A stretch of DNA of 64,000 bases from Bacillus massiliglaciei. GTDB taxonomy: Bacteria; Bacillota; Bacilli; Bacillales; DSM-1321. Location of the stretch: the NCBI RefSeq assembly GCF_900098925.1, contig NZ_LT622358.1, positions 270,607 through 334,606 of the forward strand. The letters are read 5' to 3'. The notes beneath the pieces were generated by a model, which was given only the letters and a program-made list of their open reading frames with translations, did not search any database and was not told where the DNA came from. The position numbers and the translations under genes are program-made. Of this stretch, positions 44,693 to 55,800 are shown in pieces. Within the stretch, counting starts at the first letter, position 1. Each line of letters starts with the position of its first letter.

Positions 44693-46609
44693 TTGGTTAA
44701 AACATTGCCTTTTCCGGTAACAAAAGAAGATTCGTTTTATGACAGGCTATCAGAATGGATTGGAGATGTTTTTTACGATATTCTTCCAGACAAGGGATTC
44801 GAGCTTCGTGATGAGCAGGTTTTCATGGCTTTTCAATTAGAGAAAGCTTTTAAAGAAAAGAAGGTCAGTTTTGCGGAGGCGGGCGTAGGAACTGGAAAAA
44901 CGCTTGTGTATTTGCTGTATGCGATCTGTTATGCCAGGTATGCGAATAAACCTGCGATTATTTCCTGTGCTGACGAAACTCTGATTGAGCAGCTCGTAAA
45001 GGAAGGCGGGGATATCCAGAAGATTAAGGATGCCCTCGGTATCACAGTGGATGTCAGACTGGCCAAATATCATGACCAATATGTCTGCTTGAATAAACTG
45101 GACTATGCTGTAAACCATGAGGATTCAGAAGCTATTGATCAATTGTATGATGAACTCCCTAAATTTGTAATGGACCATTCTTCCATGGCCTCTTATACGC
45201 CATATGGAGACCGTAAACAATACCCTTATCTGAATGATGAAGATTGGGCCAAAGTAGGCTGGGACTCATTGCAGAACTGCTTTACATGTGAGAAACGCCA
45301 GCGCTGCGGACAGACCCTTTCCCGAGATCATTATCGGAAATCCACTGATTTGATTATCTGTTCTCATGATTTTTACATGGAACATATTTGGACGAAAGAA
45401 AAGCGAAAAAGGGAGGGCCAGCTGCCCCTTCTGCCTGAGCACAGCTGTGTTGTTTTCGATGAAGGACATTTATTGGAATTTTCTGCCCAAAAGGCTTTGA
45501 CATATAAGGTTGGCGAAGAGACACTGGAGACCGTTCTGGAATTATTGTCAGGGAATGAAATTCAGGAAGAAACGCTGTATACAGTTGAGGATATAGTCGA
45601 TATTAATTCTGAATTTTTCTCTGTATTAAAAACCGAAGCCATTCCAGTCAAAGGTTCCACTCGATTTGAAATCCCTGAATTGCCGAAAATCCGACAATTA
45701 GCTGCGAACCTTAAAGAAAAGATTGAAGAGCTGGAGGAAAAACTGGTTTTTGAATCTGAAATGTACACGATCAATGATTATGACCTGAAAGTAACAGAGG
45801 AATATTTAGAACAGCTGGGCTATTCGCTTTCGCTCTATTTGAAAAATGAGAAAGCCGTTGTCTGGTTTGAAGAAAACCAGGGAACGAGAACGCTTGTGAT
45901 TATGCCGAGACTTGTGCAGGAAATCTTGAAAGAACAGGTTTTCTCTAAAAAAATTCCTTATATCTTTTCATCTGCGACATTATCAGATAATAAGTCCTTC
46001 CAATATATTGCTGACAGCCTTGGCATCTCAGATTACCTAAGTTTTTCTGTTGAGTCGCCTTTTGATTACGACGAGTCGATGAACATTAAGCTTCCTGCTT
46101 TTGATGAAAGTGACCGTCAGGCAAAGATGGCGTATACGATGGGAACAATAGAAGAAAATGAAGGACGCACACTTGTCCTCTTCCAATCACAGGAAGACCT
46201 TGAGTGGTTTAAGCAGACAGCAGAAAAAAGCAGTTTCCCGTTTTTCTATGAAGGAGATGCGGAAATTAGTGAAATTGTGAAGAAGTTTCAGGAAAATGAG
46301 CATTCTGTTCTTCTTTCTTATCATTTATGGGAAGGGCTTGATATACCAGGACCATCTCTCCAGAATGTGGTTATCTTCTCGCTGCCATTCCCGCCGCATG
46401 ATCCCGTTTTTTCAGCAAAAAGAAAGGCTGCTTTACATCCGTTTGAAGAAGTAGATCTGCCATACATGCTGCTGAGACTGAGACAGGGGATCGGCAGGCT
46501 GATCCGTACTCAGGAGGATTCAGGATCTGTTCATATACTGCTGAACCAGAACCTTAACGAAAATGTCAGTAAGAAAATTCACGAAGTATTGCCTGCTGAC
46601 GTACAATAG
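44693..46609 (+). CDS. ypvA: YpvA, XPD/DinG-type iron-sulfur helicase
   Basis: 638 residues, TTG start behind AAAGGGGAG. Walker A 'EAGVGTGKTLVYLLYA', DEAH-like 'FDEGHLLEF', 'SSATLSDN' and motif VI 'RLRQGIGRLIRTQ'. Between motifs Ia and II lie cysteines 'YVCLNK' and 'CFTCEKRQRC', the four-Cys arrangement of XPD-family 4Fe-4S helicases. It is a second DinG-like helicase beside the exonuclease-fused one at 20.5 kb. Substrate is not known. Confidence 0.88.
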   Translation: MVKTLPFPVTKEDSFYDRLSEWIGDVFYDILPDKGFELRDEQVFMAFQLEKAFKEKKVSFAEAGVGTGKTLVYLLYAICYARYANKPAIISCADETLIEQLVKEGGDIQKIKDALGITVDVRLAKYHDQYVCLNKLDYAVNHEDSEAIDQLYDELPKFVMDHSSMASYTPYGDRKQYPYLNDEDWAKVGWDSLQNCFTCEKRQRCGQTLSRDHYRKSTDLIICSHDFYMEHIWTKEKRKREGQLPLLPEHSCVVFDEGHLLEFSAQKALTYKVGEETLETVLELLSGNEIQEETLYTVEDIVDINSEFFSVLKTEAIPVKGSTRFEIPELPKIRQLAANLKEKIEELEEKLVFESEMYTINDYDLKVTEEYLEQLGYSLSLYLKNEKAVVWFEENQGTRTLVIMPRLVQEILKEQVFSKKIPYIFSSATLSDNKSFQYIADSLGISDYLSFSVESPFDYDESMNIKLPAFDESDRQAKMAYTMGTIEENEGRTLVLFQSQEDLEWFKQTAEKSSFPFFYEGDAEISEIVKKFQENEHSVLLSYHLWEGLDIPGPSLQNVVIFSLPFPPHDPVFSAKRKAALHPFEEVDLPYMLLRLRQGIGRLIRTQEDSGSVHILLNQNLNENVSKKIHEVLPADVQ

Positions 46610-46617
46610 CGTGATGA

Positions 46618-46648
46618 CCAAGGGTTTAACAAGCCCTTGGTTTTTTGT
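46618..46648 (+). terminator. Terminator after ypvA
   Basis: ACCAAGGG-tttaacaag-CCCTTGGT stem followed by TTTTT. Confidence 0.9.
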
Positions 46649-46714
46649 GTTTGAAGATTTGGCAGAATTTTCTGCGGTTTATGGTAAAATAAGAGGTGAA
46701 AGGGGGTCATATAA

Positions 46715-48235
46715 ATGACTATGAATAACAAAAAGGCAGAACAAGAATTTCACGCTTATGTGAAAAAAATGGATTCATATAGGGAAGCGCTTGCCCTGAT
46801 CGGCTGGGATTTAAGAACCGGCGCCCCGAAAAAAGGAATAAATCAGCGTTCTGAGGTAATCGGGACGCTTTCTTCTGAACTGTTCCATATGAGTACAAGT
46901 GAAGAAATGGCTCATTTCATTGCGGTCTTGTCACCTGATACGCTAAAATCCTCTTTATCACCGATTACAAATAAGATGATTGAAGAATGCAGGAAAGAAT
47001 ATGAACGGAATAAAAAGATTCCTGCTGATGAATATAAGGAATTTGTCATCCTGCAGTCTAAGTCGGAAAGCGCTTGGATGGAAGCGAAAGAAAAAGCAGA
47101 TTTTTCTCTGTTTCAGCCATATTTAGAGAAAGTGGTGGACTATACAAGAAAATTTATTGATTATTGGGGATATGAAGATCATAAATATAATGTTCTTCTG
47201 GATCAATATGAACCTGGCATCACAGTGGAAGTTCTGGATAAGGTGTTTGCTGAACTTCGAATAAGTATAGTGCCTTTAGTGCAGGCAACAGCTGAGAGTA
47301 AAAACCACCCAAAAACCGATTTTCTCTATGACCGTTTTCCAAAAGAGAAACAGAGAGAGTTCAGTTATGAGATTCTGCGAGAGCTGGGATATGATTTTGA
47401 AGCAGGCAGATTAGACGAGACGGTACATCCATTCGCAACTGGCATCAATCGGGGAGATGTCAGAATTACGACCCGTTATGATGAAAATGATTTCCGCGGT
47501 GCTGTTTTCGGCACGATACATGAATGCGGCCATGCGATTTATGAACAGAATATCTCAACAGAATTAACAGGCACGCTGCTTGATTCAGGCACTTCTTATG
47601 GAATCCATGAATCACAGTCTCTATTTTTTGAAAACTTTATCGGCCGGAATCTTCATTTCTGGGAAAAGAACTATGCTTTGCTGCAGGAATATGCTCCAGA
47701 TCAATTTAAGGGGATTGAGTTAGTTGAATTTTACAGAGGGATCAATGAAACGAAGCCTTCCCTGATCCGTGTAGATGCGGACGAACTTACATACACGCTG
47801 CATATCATGATTCGCTATGAATTGGAAAAATCCTTATTCAGCGGAGAGTTGGAAGTGAAAGACCTTCCCGAGGCATGGAACAAAAAATATAAAGAATACT
47901 TGGGCGTGACACCAGAACATGACGGGGTCGGCGTGCTGCAGGACATTCATTGGTCTGATGGCAGTTTCGGCTATTTCCCATCCTACGCATTAGGGTATAT
48001 CTATGCCGCTCAAATCAAACAGGCCATGCTGAAGGATCTGCCAAATTTTGATTCATTGTTGGCAAAAGGTGATATAACACCAATTAGACAGTGGCTGAAT
48101 GAGAAAGTTCATACATTCGGCAAAACGAAAAAACCTTTAGAAATTCTTGAAGCTGTAACGGGAGAAGGGCTGAATGCTCAGCACTTGATTACCTATCTTC
48201 AGGAGAAATATCAGACGATTTATCAGTTGCAATAA
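46715..48235 (+). CDS. ypwA: Carboxypeptidase, M32 family (YpwA)
   Basis: 506 residues, the normal length for M32. The zinc motif HExxH is 'TIHECGHAIYEQ' near residue 270, with the downstream glutamate in 'GIHESQSLFFENFIGR'. Also typical are 'HPFATGINRGDVRITTRYDE' and 'DELTYTLHIMIRYELEK'. Cytosolic metallocarboxypeptidase removing C-terminal residues. AAAGGGGG site. It is a one-gene unit with its own terminator. Confidence 0.94.
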   Translation: MTMNNKKAEQEFHAYVKKMDSYREALALIGWDLRTGAPKKGINQRSEVIGTLSSELFHMSTSEEMAHFIAVLSPDTLKSSLSPITNKMIEECRKEYERNKKIPADEYKEFVILQSKSESAWMEAKEKADFSLFQPYLEKVVDYTRKFIDYWGYEDHKYNVLLDQYEPGITVEVLDKVFAELRISIVPLVQATAESKNHPKTDFLYDRFPKEKQREFSYEILRELGYDFEAGRLDETVHPFATGINRGDVRITTRYDENDFRGAVFGTIHECGHAIYEQNISTELTGTLLDSGTSYGIHESQSLFFENFIGRNLHFWEKNYALLQEYAPDQFKGIELVEFYRGINETKPSLIRVDADELTYTLHIMIRYELEKSLFSGELEVKDLPEAWNKKYKEYLGVTPEHDGVGVLQDIHWSDGSFGYFPSYALGYIYAAQIKQAMLKDLPNFDSLLAKGDITPIRQWLNEKVHTFGKTKKPLEILEAVTGEGLNAQHLITYLQEKYQTIYQLQ

Positions 48236-48258
48236 TAGACAGCTGCGATTGATAAAAG

Positions 48259-48299
48259 CGAATATTAACTATAATATTTAAAGAAATATTCGTTTTTTT
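48259..48299 (+). terminator. Terminator after ypwA
   Basis: CGAATATT ... AATATTCG stem with an 18-base loop, followed by seven T. Confidence 0.75.
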
Positions 48300-48310
48300 A
48301 ACAAAATTCC

Positions 48311-48339
48311 TTTTCAAAAGAGGAGATTCCTGCTATAAT
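48311..48339 (+). promoter_or_regulatory. Promoter of xpt-pbuX
   Basis: TTTTCA (48311-48316), 17-base spacer, TATAAT (48334-48339), 22 bases before the riboswitch aptamer. Confidence 0.7.
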
Positions 48340-48360
48340 TCAGATATCTTAATAAGCATT

Positions 48361-48546
48361 CACTCATATAATCGCAGGAATAGGGCCTGCAAGTTTCTAC
48401 CGGATTACCGTAAATGATTCGACTATGAGTGGGGAATAATTCTGCTGGCTAAAGACTGCGCTATATTTGCTGATTGCGTCTATTCATGCCCGGGAACTAT
48501 TGTCTCACTCTGGGGAGCGGCAATAGTTCCCGGTTTTTTGTTTTTA
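48361..48546 (+). ncRNA. Guanine-type purine riboswitch with terminator
   Basis: The aptamer 48361-48432 has P1 arms CACTCATA / TATGAGTG, and the conserved J and loop sequences TATAATCGC, GTTTCTACC and CCGTAAATG...GACTATG. The specificity pyrimidine in GACTATG is C, which indicates guanine/hypoxanthine rather than adenine. The expression platform is a 12-bp terminator, CGGGAACTATTG / CAATAGTTCCCG plus T run (48490-48540). Purine binding is expected to stop transcription. Confidence 0.95.
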
Positions 48547-48602
48547 TAAACTGTTTAAACGGGTCCTGCTGATTATGGATTGTATGCAGTTATTTTTTCT
48601 AA

Positions 48603-50520
<1,918 letters not shown>

Positions 50521-50587
50521 AAAAGCCGTCATCAAGTTCCTTTCACCTGAATATAATGCGTTATTCAGTATGAAAGAAAGTGATAGG

Positions 50588-50722
50588 ATGGAAAGGAAGT
50601 ACTGCCTTCATTGCCAAACGCTTCAGACAAATGAACAAGCGTGTGATATTTGCGGGAAACGGGATTTACAGACCATCATCATCCGCATTCAGAATCAGGA
50701 TTCAAATATGAAGGAACAGTAA
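50588..50722 (+). CDS. 44-residue zinc-ribbon protein
   Basis: A short ORF between pbuX and the terminator. It has two CxxC knuckles: Cys6-x2-Cys9 and Cys19-x2-Cys22 ('YCLHCQTLQTNEQACDICGKRD'), then a Gln/Ile-rich tail of 22 residues. The start has only a weak GTGAT-type site, and an in-frame ATG at 50570 is possible. It could be translated with xpt-pbuX since no terminator intervenes. Function unknown; metal binding is inferred from the cysteines. Confidence 0.6.
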   Translation: MERKYCLHCQTLQTNEQACDICGKRDLQTIIIRIQNQDSNMKEQ

Positions 50723-50729
50723 AAGGAAG

Positions 50730-50782
50730 AAGGTTCTGCGGCAATCCATAAGGATTTTCCAGCAGAGCCTTTTCGTTTTTTC
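50730..50782 (+). terminator. Terminator of the xpt-pbuX unit
   Basis: AAGGTTCTGC-ggcaATCC-ataa-GGATtttcca-GCAGAGCCTT followed by TTCGTTTTTT. Confidence 0.82.
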
Positions 50783-50862
50783 TTTTGCCTGCTGTCTGTC
50801 CTAATGAATAAAAAAAGAAGATTTGGGTACATTATCCATATCTTACTTGAAGGTGTGATTAG

Positions 50863-51954
50863 ATGCCGTTCGTCTTATCCGTTTCCCATATAGATTTGCC
50901 TTACGCCCTGACACAGGAGACAGTCAGGGAATTTTCAAGAGAGTTGTTCGGGAGCTCTTTTACGAATATTGACCGGCTGCTGAAAGTATTTAAAAACGGT
51001 CAGGTAGAAAATCGTTTTCTTTCTAATGATCTGGATTGGTTTAAAAAAGATCATACATTTGAGGAGAAAAATGATCTGTACATAGAACAGGCAGTTCAAT
51101 ACGGAGCTATAGCAGTGAAGGACTGCCTTGAAAATGAGCAGTTTTTAGATGCTCCCGTTTCTGCTGCTGATATTGATGCCTTTATATTTGTCTCAAGCAC
51201 AGGCGTTGCCACTCCCTCCATTGAGGCACGTATCATGAATATCCTGCCCATTAACCCCCACGCAAAGAGGATTCCTTTATGGGGGCTCGGCTGTGCAGGG
51301 GGAGGAAGCGGATTGTCCCGGGCATTTGAATATTGCAAGGCGTATCCAAAAGCGAAAGTGCTCGTCCTGACTGTTGAATTATGCAGTTTGACTTTTCAGA
51401 AAAATGATGTATCAAAAAGTAATTTAATTGGTACTTCGCTTTTTTCCGATGGTGTGGCCTGTGCATTGATATGCGGTGATGAAGCGGCTGAAGGAATACG
51501 TACAAAGCGAGAAGAACGGTTTTCAATCCTGGACACTCAATCTACCCTTATGCCGGATTCCCTGGATGTCATGGGCTGGAATGTGAAAAATGAAGGGCTG
51601 TATGTTATTTTTTCAAAAGATATCCCTTCCATTGTAGAAAATTGGCTGAAGCCGAATGTGTTAACCTTTTTACAAGCCAACAGTATTTTCTTGGAGGATA
51701 TCGCTCATTTTATTGCCCATCCAGGAGGGAAGAAGGTTATTGAGGCTTATGAAGAAGCCCTTGGATTTGGCCCTGAGATGACCAAAATCTCCATGGATAT
51801 TCTTAAGAATTACGGAAATATGTCATCGGCTACCATTCTTTATGTATTGGAAAGACATTTGGAGCTTGGTCCTGATGATGGAGAATATGGACTTGCGGCC
51901 GCATTGGGACCTGGATTTTCATCAGAACTTCTGCTGATGAGGTGGATTTCATGA
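50863..51954 (+). CDS. bpsA: Type III polyketide synthase (chalcone synthase-like)
   Basis: 363 residues. Thiolase fold with the catalytic cysteine in 'GLGCAGGGSGLSRA', histidine in 'FIAHPGGKKVIEAYEEALG' and asparagine in 'NYGNMSSATILYVLE'. In B. subtilis BpsA (formerly BcsA) makes alkylpyrones from fatty acyl-CoA and malonyl-CoA. Overlaps the next gene, a methyltransferase that acts on its products. Confidence 0.93.
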   Translation: MPFVLSVSHIDLPYALTQETVREFSRELFGSSFTNIDRLLKVFKNGQVENRFLSNDLDWFKKDHTFEEKNDLYIEQAVQYGAIAVKDCLENEQFLDAPVSAADIDAFIFVSSTGVATPSIEARIMNILPINPHAKRIPLWGLGCAGGGSGLSRAFEYCKAYPKAKVLVLTVELCSLTFQKNDVSKSNLIGTSLFSDGVACALICGDEAAEGIRTKREERFSILDTQSTLMPDSLDVMGWNVKNEGLYVIFSKDIPSIVENWLKPNVLTFLQANSIFLEDIAHFIAHPGGKKVIEAYEEALGFGPEMTKISMDILKNYGNMSSATILYVLERHLELGPDDGEYGLAAALGPGFSSELLLMRWIS

Positions 51955-52481
51955 TTTTCGCAGTCTTTATTGTTTTCTTGTGCATTCAGAGACTCACCGA
52001 ATTGGTGATAGCTAAGAATAATGAAAAAGCGCTAAAAGCCGAAGGAGCCATAGAATATGGGAAATCTCATTACCCTTGGATGGTTTCCATGCATGCCGCT
52101 TTTTTTATATCTCTTATCCTGGAAGTTTACCTGAAAGGATTTGAACTCTCAAAACTTTGGCCCTTTTGGCTGACGATTTTTTTGTTTGCTCAGGCGGGAA
52201 GGTTTTGGGTAATTAAGACTTTAGGGAAATACTGGAATACAAAAATTATTGTTCTCAGCGATGCAAAAGTGGTTGCCGCAGGCCCGTATAAATATATAAA
52301 GCACCCGAACTATGCCATAGTGGCAACCGAAATTCTCGTTATATCTTTATTATTTAATGCTTTCTTTACAGCAGTTGTTTTTTCACTCCTCAATTTATGG
52401 ATGATGTCTGTAAGAATTCCTTTGGAAGAAAAGGCTTTGAAAAGCCATACTGGATATGGGGAAGTTTTTAGGGGAAAATAA
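51951..52481 (+). CDS. bpsB: Alkylpyrone O-methyltransferase, isoprenylcysteine-methyltransferase family (YpbQ)
   Basis: 176 residues from ATG 51951, overlapping the bpsA stop (ATGA); GTG 51942 is an alternative. Four to five membrane helices and the ICMT signature 'AGPYKYIKHPNYAIVATEILVISLLF' followed by 'RIPLEEKAL'. In B. subtilis BpsB methylates the alkylpyrones made by BpsA. It is probably bound to the cytoplasmic membrane. Confidence 0.9.
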   Translation: MIFAVFIVFLCIQRLTELVIAKNNEKALKAEGAIEYGKSHYPWMVSMHAAFFISLILEVYLKGFELSKLWPFWLTIFLFAQAGRFWVIKTLGKYWNTKIIVLSDAKVVAAGPYKYIKHPNYAIVATEILVISLLFNAFFTAVVFSLLNLWMMSVRIPLEEKALKSHTGYGEVFRGK

Positions 52482-52495
52482 AATCATATTCCTTA

Positions 52496-52550
52496 TTGAA
52501 AATGATTCTCGTTCGTGATACTATGTAATTGAAGATGAAAATTGTTCTCA
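52496..52550 (+). promoter_or_regulatory. Promoter with two Fur boxes
   Basis: Promoter: TTGAAA (52496-52501), 17-base spacer, TACTAT (52519-52524). Fur box 1, TGAAAATGATTCTCG (52497-52511), covers the -35 and spacer and matches the 15-base Bacillus Fur core TGATAATNATTATCA at most positions. Fur box 2, TGAAAATTGTTCTCA (52536-52550), lies just after the expected start. Iron-loaded Fur should block this promoter. The sites are seen by eye. Confidence 0.65.
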
Positions 52551-52608
52551 ATTAATGAATGACACAAACGATAAACCAATAAAAATTTTAAAAAGGATGG
52601 TGTACATA

Positions 52609-52773
52609 ATGGTCTGGTTATTTGTCTTAATGACAGTGGCTGTTTATTGCCTTGTAACAAAATATATACTCGGAAATATTCAGCGAAAGTCCGTGAAGAC
52701 TTCGGTTCAGCATAAGGCTGCTGCCAAAAATGATAAGATGGTCGTTTTGACTGCACATCCTTCAGCCAGGTAA
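52609..52773 (+). CDS. Small single-helix membrane protein, probably Fur-regulated
   Basis: 54 residues from ATG 52609, with AAGGATGGTG upstream; the frame is open back to an ATG at 52555 (72 residues) without a ribosome binding site. One membrane helix ('WLFVLMTVAVYCLVTKYIL', residues 3-21) is followed by a basic, polar tail of 30 residues. Not an obvious FbpA/B/C homologue, the small Fur-controlled proteins of B. subtilis, which are basic but not membrane proteins. Its stop codon lies inside the terminator stem. Confidence 0.6.
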   Translation: MVWLFVLMTVAVYCLVTKYILGNIQRKSVKTSVQHKAAAKNDKMVVLTAHPSAR

Positions 52774-52790
52774 ATACCTGGTTTTTTTTA
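52766..52790 (+). terminator. Terminator of the Fur-regulated small gene
   Basis: CCAGGTA-aa-TACCTGG hairpin followed by eight T. The TAA stop codon of the small gene is within the hairpin. Confidence 0.85.
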
Positions 52791-52893
52791 TGTCTGAAAA
52801 TGGCTTCTCTGTCATCTAACTGTGTAATTCACCGGCGAAATCGTATACAATGAAATAGATAAAATTTCACGATAATTAAGGGGTATGGAATTC

Positions 52894-55800
52894 ATGAGCC
52901 AACAAATGAAGCAACAATCTATGCTGGATGTCCTTACAGGTGTATATGATTCCTTTCGGGATGCAGGAGATGCAGGAAATGCCGAAAAAATGAAGCAATT
53001 AATTTTAAAACAACATAAAGGGGAGTACATTCTTGCCTTTTGCGGTCATTTCTCAGCAGGAAAATCAACGATGATTAATTTCCTCCTTGGAAAAGATGTA
53101 TTGCCTTCAAGCCCGATTCCGACCAGTGCCAATACGGTAAAGGTTCAAAAAGGGGAAAACTACGCAAAAGTGATGTATAAAGACCGGGCACCAGTTATTT
53201 TCCCGGCACCTTACGACTTTAAAGAAATCAAAAAATTCGCAAAAGACGGGGAAGCGGTAACTTCTATTACGATCAGTTCAGATGATTTCCCGCTTCCTGA
53301 TTCCTGTGCCATTATGGATACGCCCGGCATTGATTCAACAGATGATGCCCACAGGGTATCAACAGAATCGGCGCTTCATCTGGCAGACGCTGTCTTTTAT
53401 GTCATGGATTATAACCATGTACAGTCAGAGGTTAACTTTCTATTTACAAAGGAATTAATCGAAGCAGGGAAGCCTACCTATTTAGTGATTAATATGATTG
53501 ATAAGCATGATCCGAATGAGCTGAGCTTTGAAGATTTCAAAATGTCCGTTTCCAATGCTTTTGCCAATTGGAGTGTTTTTCCTGACGGCATTTTTTATAC
53601 TTCCGTTCGGGATCTTGAACGTGAAGGAAATGAAATTGCCGCAGTAAAACGTTTTATCATAGAATTAGCGGGCAAGAAAACGGAAAATGAATCGTATCTG
53701 ACGTCAGCAAAGCTTCTGGTTGAAAAGCATGTAGAGTGGCTTAGGGGAAACCTTGAAGAAGAGCATTCGGACGATTTAGCGCTCCTTACAGACCTCACAC
53801 AGGAAGAATTAACAGAAATGAACGAAGAGCTCGACTCCTTAAACAGTTTGGAGAAATCCTTGACTGATAAAAGGGAAAAGGTGACAGGTCTTGTGGAGAA
53901 AGAACTGGAAGCGATCCTTGATAATGCGTATTTGATGCCTGCATCCACACGGGATCTGGCCAGAGAATACTTGGAATCTAGACAGCCAGATTTTAAAATG
54001 GGTGTATTTTTTGCGAAAAAGAAAACGGATGCGGAGCGGGAAGCAAGGAAGGAAGCTTTCTTGGCTGATCTGCAGGAAAAAGCGAAAACCCAGCTGGAAT
54101 GGCATTTAAAAGAATGGGCAGTGAAAGTTTTGGCTGAAGCGGAAGTGCATGATCCGTCCTTGGAACAGTCAGCTCAGAATTTTGAATTAAATCTGACTGA
54201 GGAGTTCATCAGGGGCATCACGAAAGCTCAAGTTTCGATAACAGGTGAATATGTGCTTAACTACACAAAAGATGTATCCGATGCCATTAAAAGAAAGGCA
54301 AGGATGATGGCGGATGAATTCATAAAAGCACTCTTTCTGTTAATGGATCGCAAATCCGAGGAGCAGCTTCAGTCAATCGGCACTGAGAAAGAGAAATATG
54401 AAAAGTTTGAAAAAGCGCTGGCCGCATCTGATGAGATGAGCAATCAAGTGAAAGCGCGAAGGGAAGAGCTGGAATCTCTGCTGTCTGGGAACAGGCAAGG
54501 CTTGAATCCAGAACAGATCGGAGCTTTACTGGATGCCTGGGAAAAGGAAGAACATCTCGTAACTGTTAAAACGATGGACAATATAACCGGAGAGCAGGAT
54601 GCCGGCAGGGAAACTGTACGGAAGACAAATAGAGAAGAAAAAGAGATTGTTAAGACTCAGCCTAAGACTTCCGGACAGACTGCTGTCGGCGGGAAAGAAA
54701 AATTGAACCGTACTGCAGCTGCCCTTCTGGAGACTGGAAGGCTGATTGAACCTCTCAGGGGATTCCATTCTCTGCAGAAGGAATTAAAAGAAAAAGCGCA
54801 CAGACTGGAGAAGCAGACTTTTACCGTTGCTCTATTCGGTGCATTCAGTGCAGGAAAATCTTCCTTTGCCAATGCACTGATGGGTGCCAATGTACTTCCG
54901 GTCTCGCCGAACCCTACAACTGCCGCGATTAATAGAATCTTGGCAGCGAATGAGGAACATGCCCATGGAACGGCTGATGTAAGATTAAAAACAGCAGAAA
55001 TGCTGCTTGCCGACGTTTCAATTGCCCTCAAGGCATTTGGAAAGCGTGCAGCAACTCTTGAGGAAGCACACTCTCTTGCCGGAGAGATTACAGCAAAAGC
55101 AGACGGCAGAGAAGAAGGAAAGACCCATTTATCGTTCCTGGATGCTTTCTACAGAGGGATGCCGGCTTATAAAGAACAGCTTGGCCAGATAATAACTGTA
55201 GACCTGGACGGCTTCAGAAGTTTTGCTGCAGAGGAATCGAAGTCATGTCTCGTTGATTTAATAGAATTGTATTATGATTGCCCGATGACTAAACAGGGAA
55301 TGGTCCTTGTTGATACACCGGGAGCAGATTCGATTAATGCCCGCCATACAGGGGCTGCCTTTGAATATATCAAAAATTCGGATGCCATTCTGTTTGTGAC
55401 GTATTACAATCACCCATTCTCAAAAGCCGACAGAGAATTTCTGATTCAGCTTGGCAGGGTCAAGGATTCATTTGCGATGGATAAAATGTTCTTTATCGTT
55501 AATGCTGTCGATTTGGCACAAACCGAAGAGGAATTAGAGGAAGTGCTGGATTATGTGGAAAGTCAGCTGAACGGTTTCAGTATCCGTTTCCCTAAACTGT
55601 TTCCGCTCAGCAGTAAGGGAGCGCTCGCAGAAAAGCTTCATCCAGGCAATTTCAAGCATGCTTTTCTGTCTGACAGCGGCATCAATGCTTTCCAGGCGCA
55701 ATTTGACCGCTTTATTGAACATGATTTGACCGATTTGGCCATACAATCGGCACAAGCTGCTATTAAGCGTACAGAAGAATTACTGACGGAAGTAATCGAG

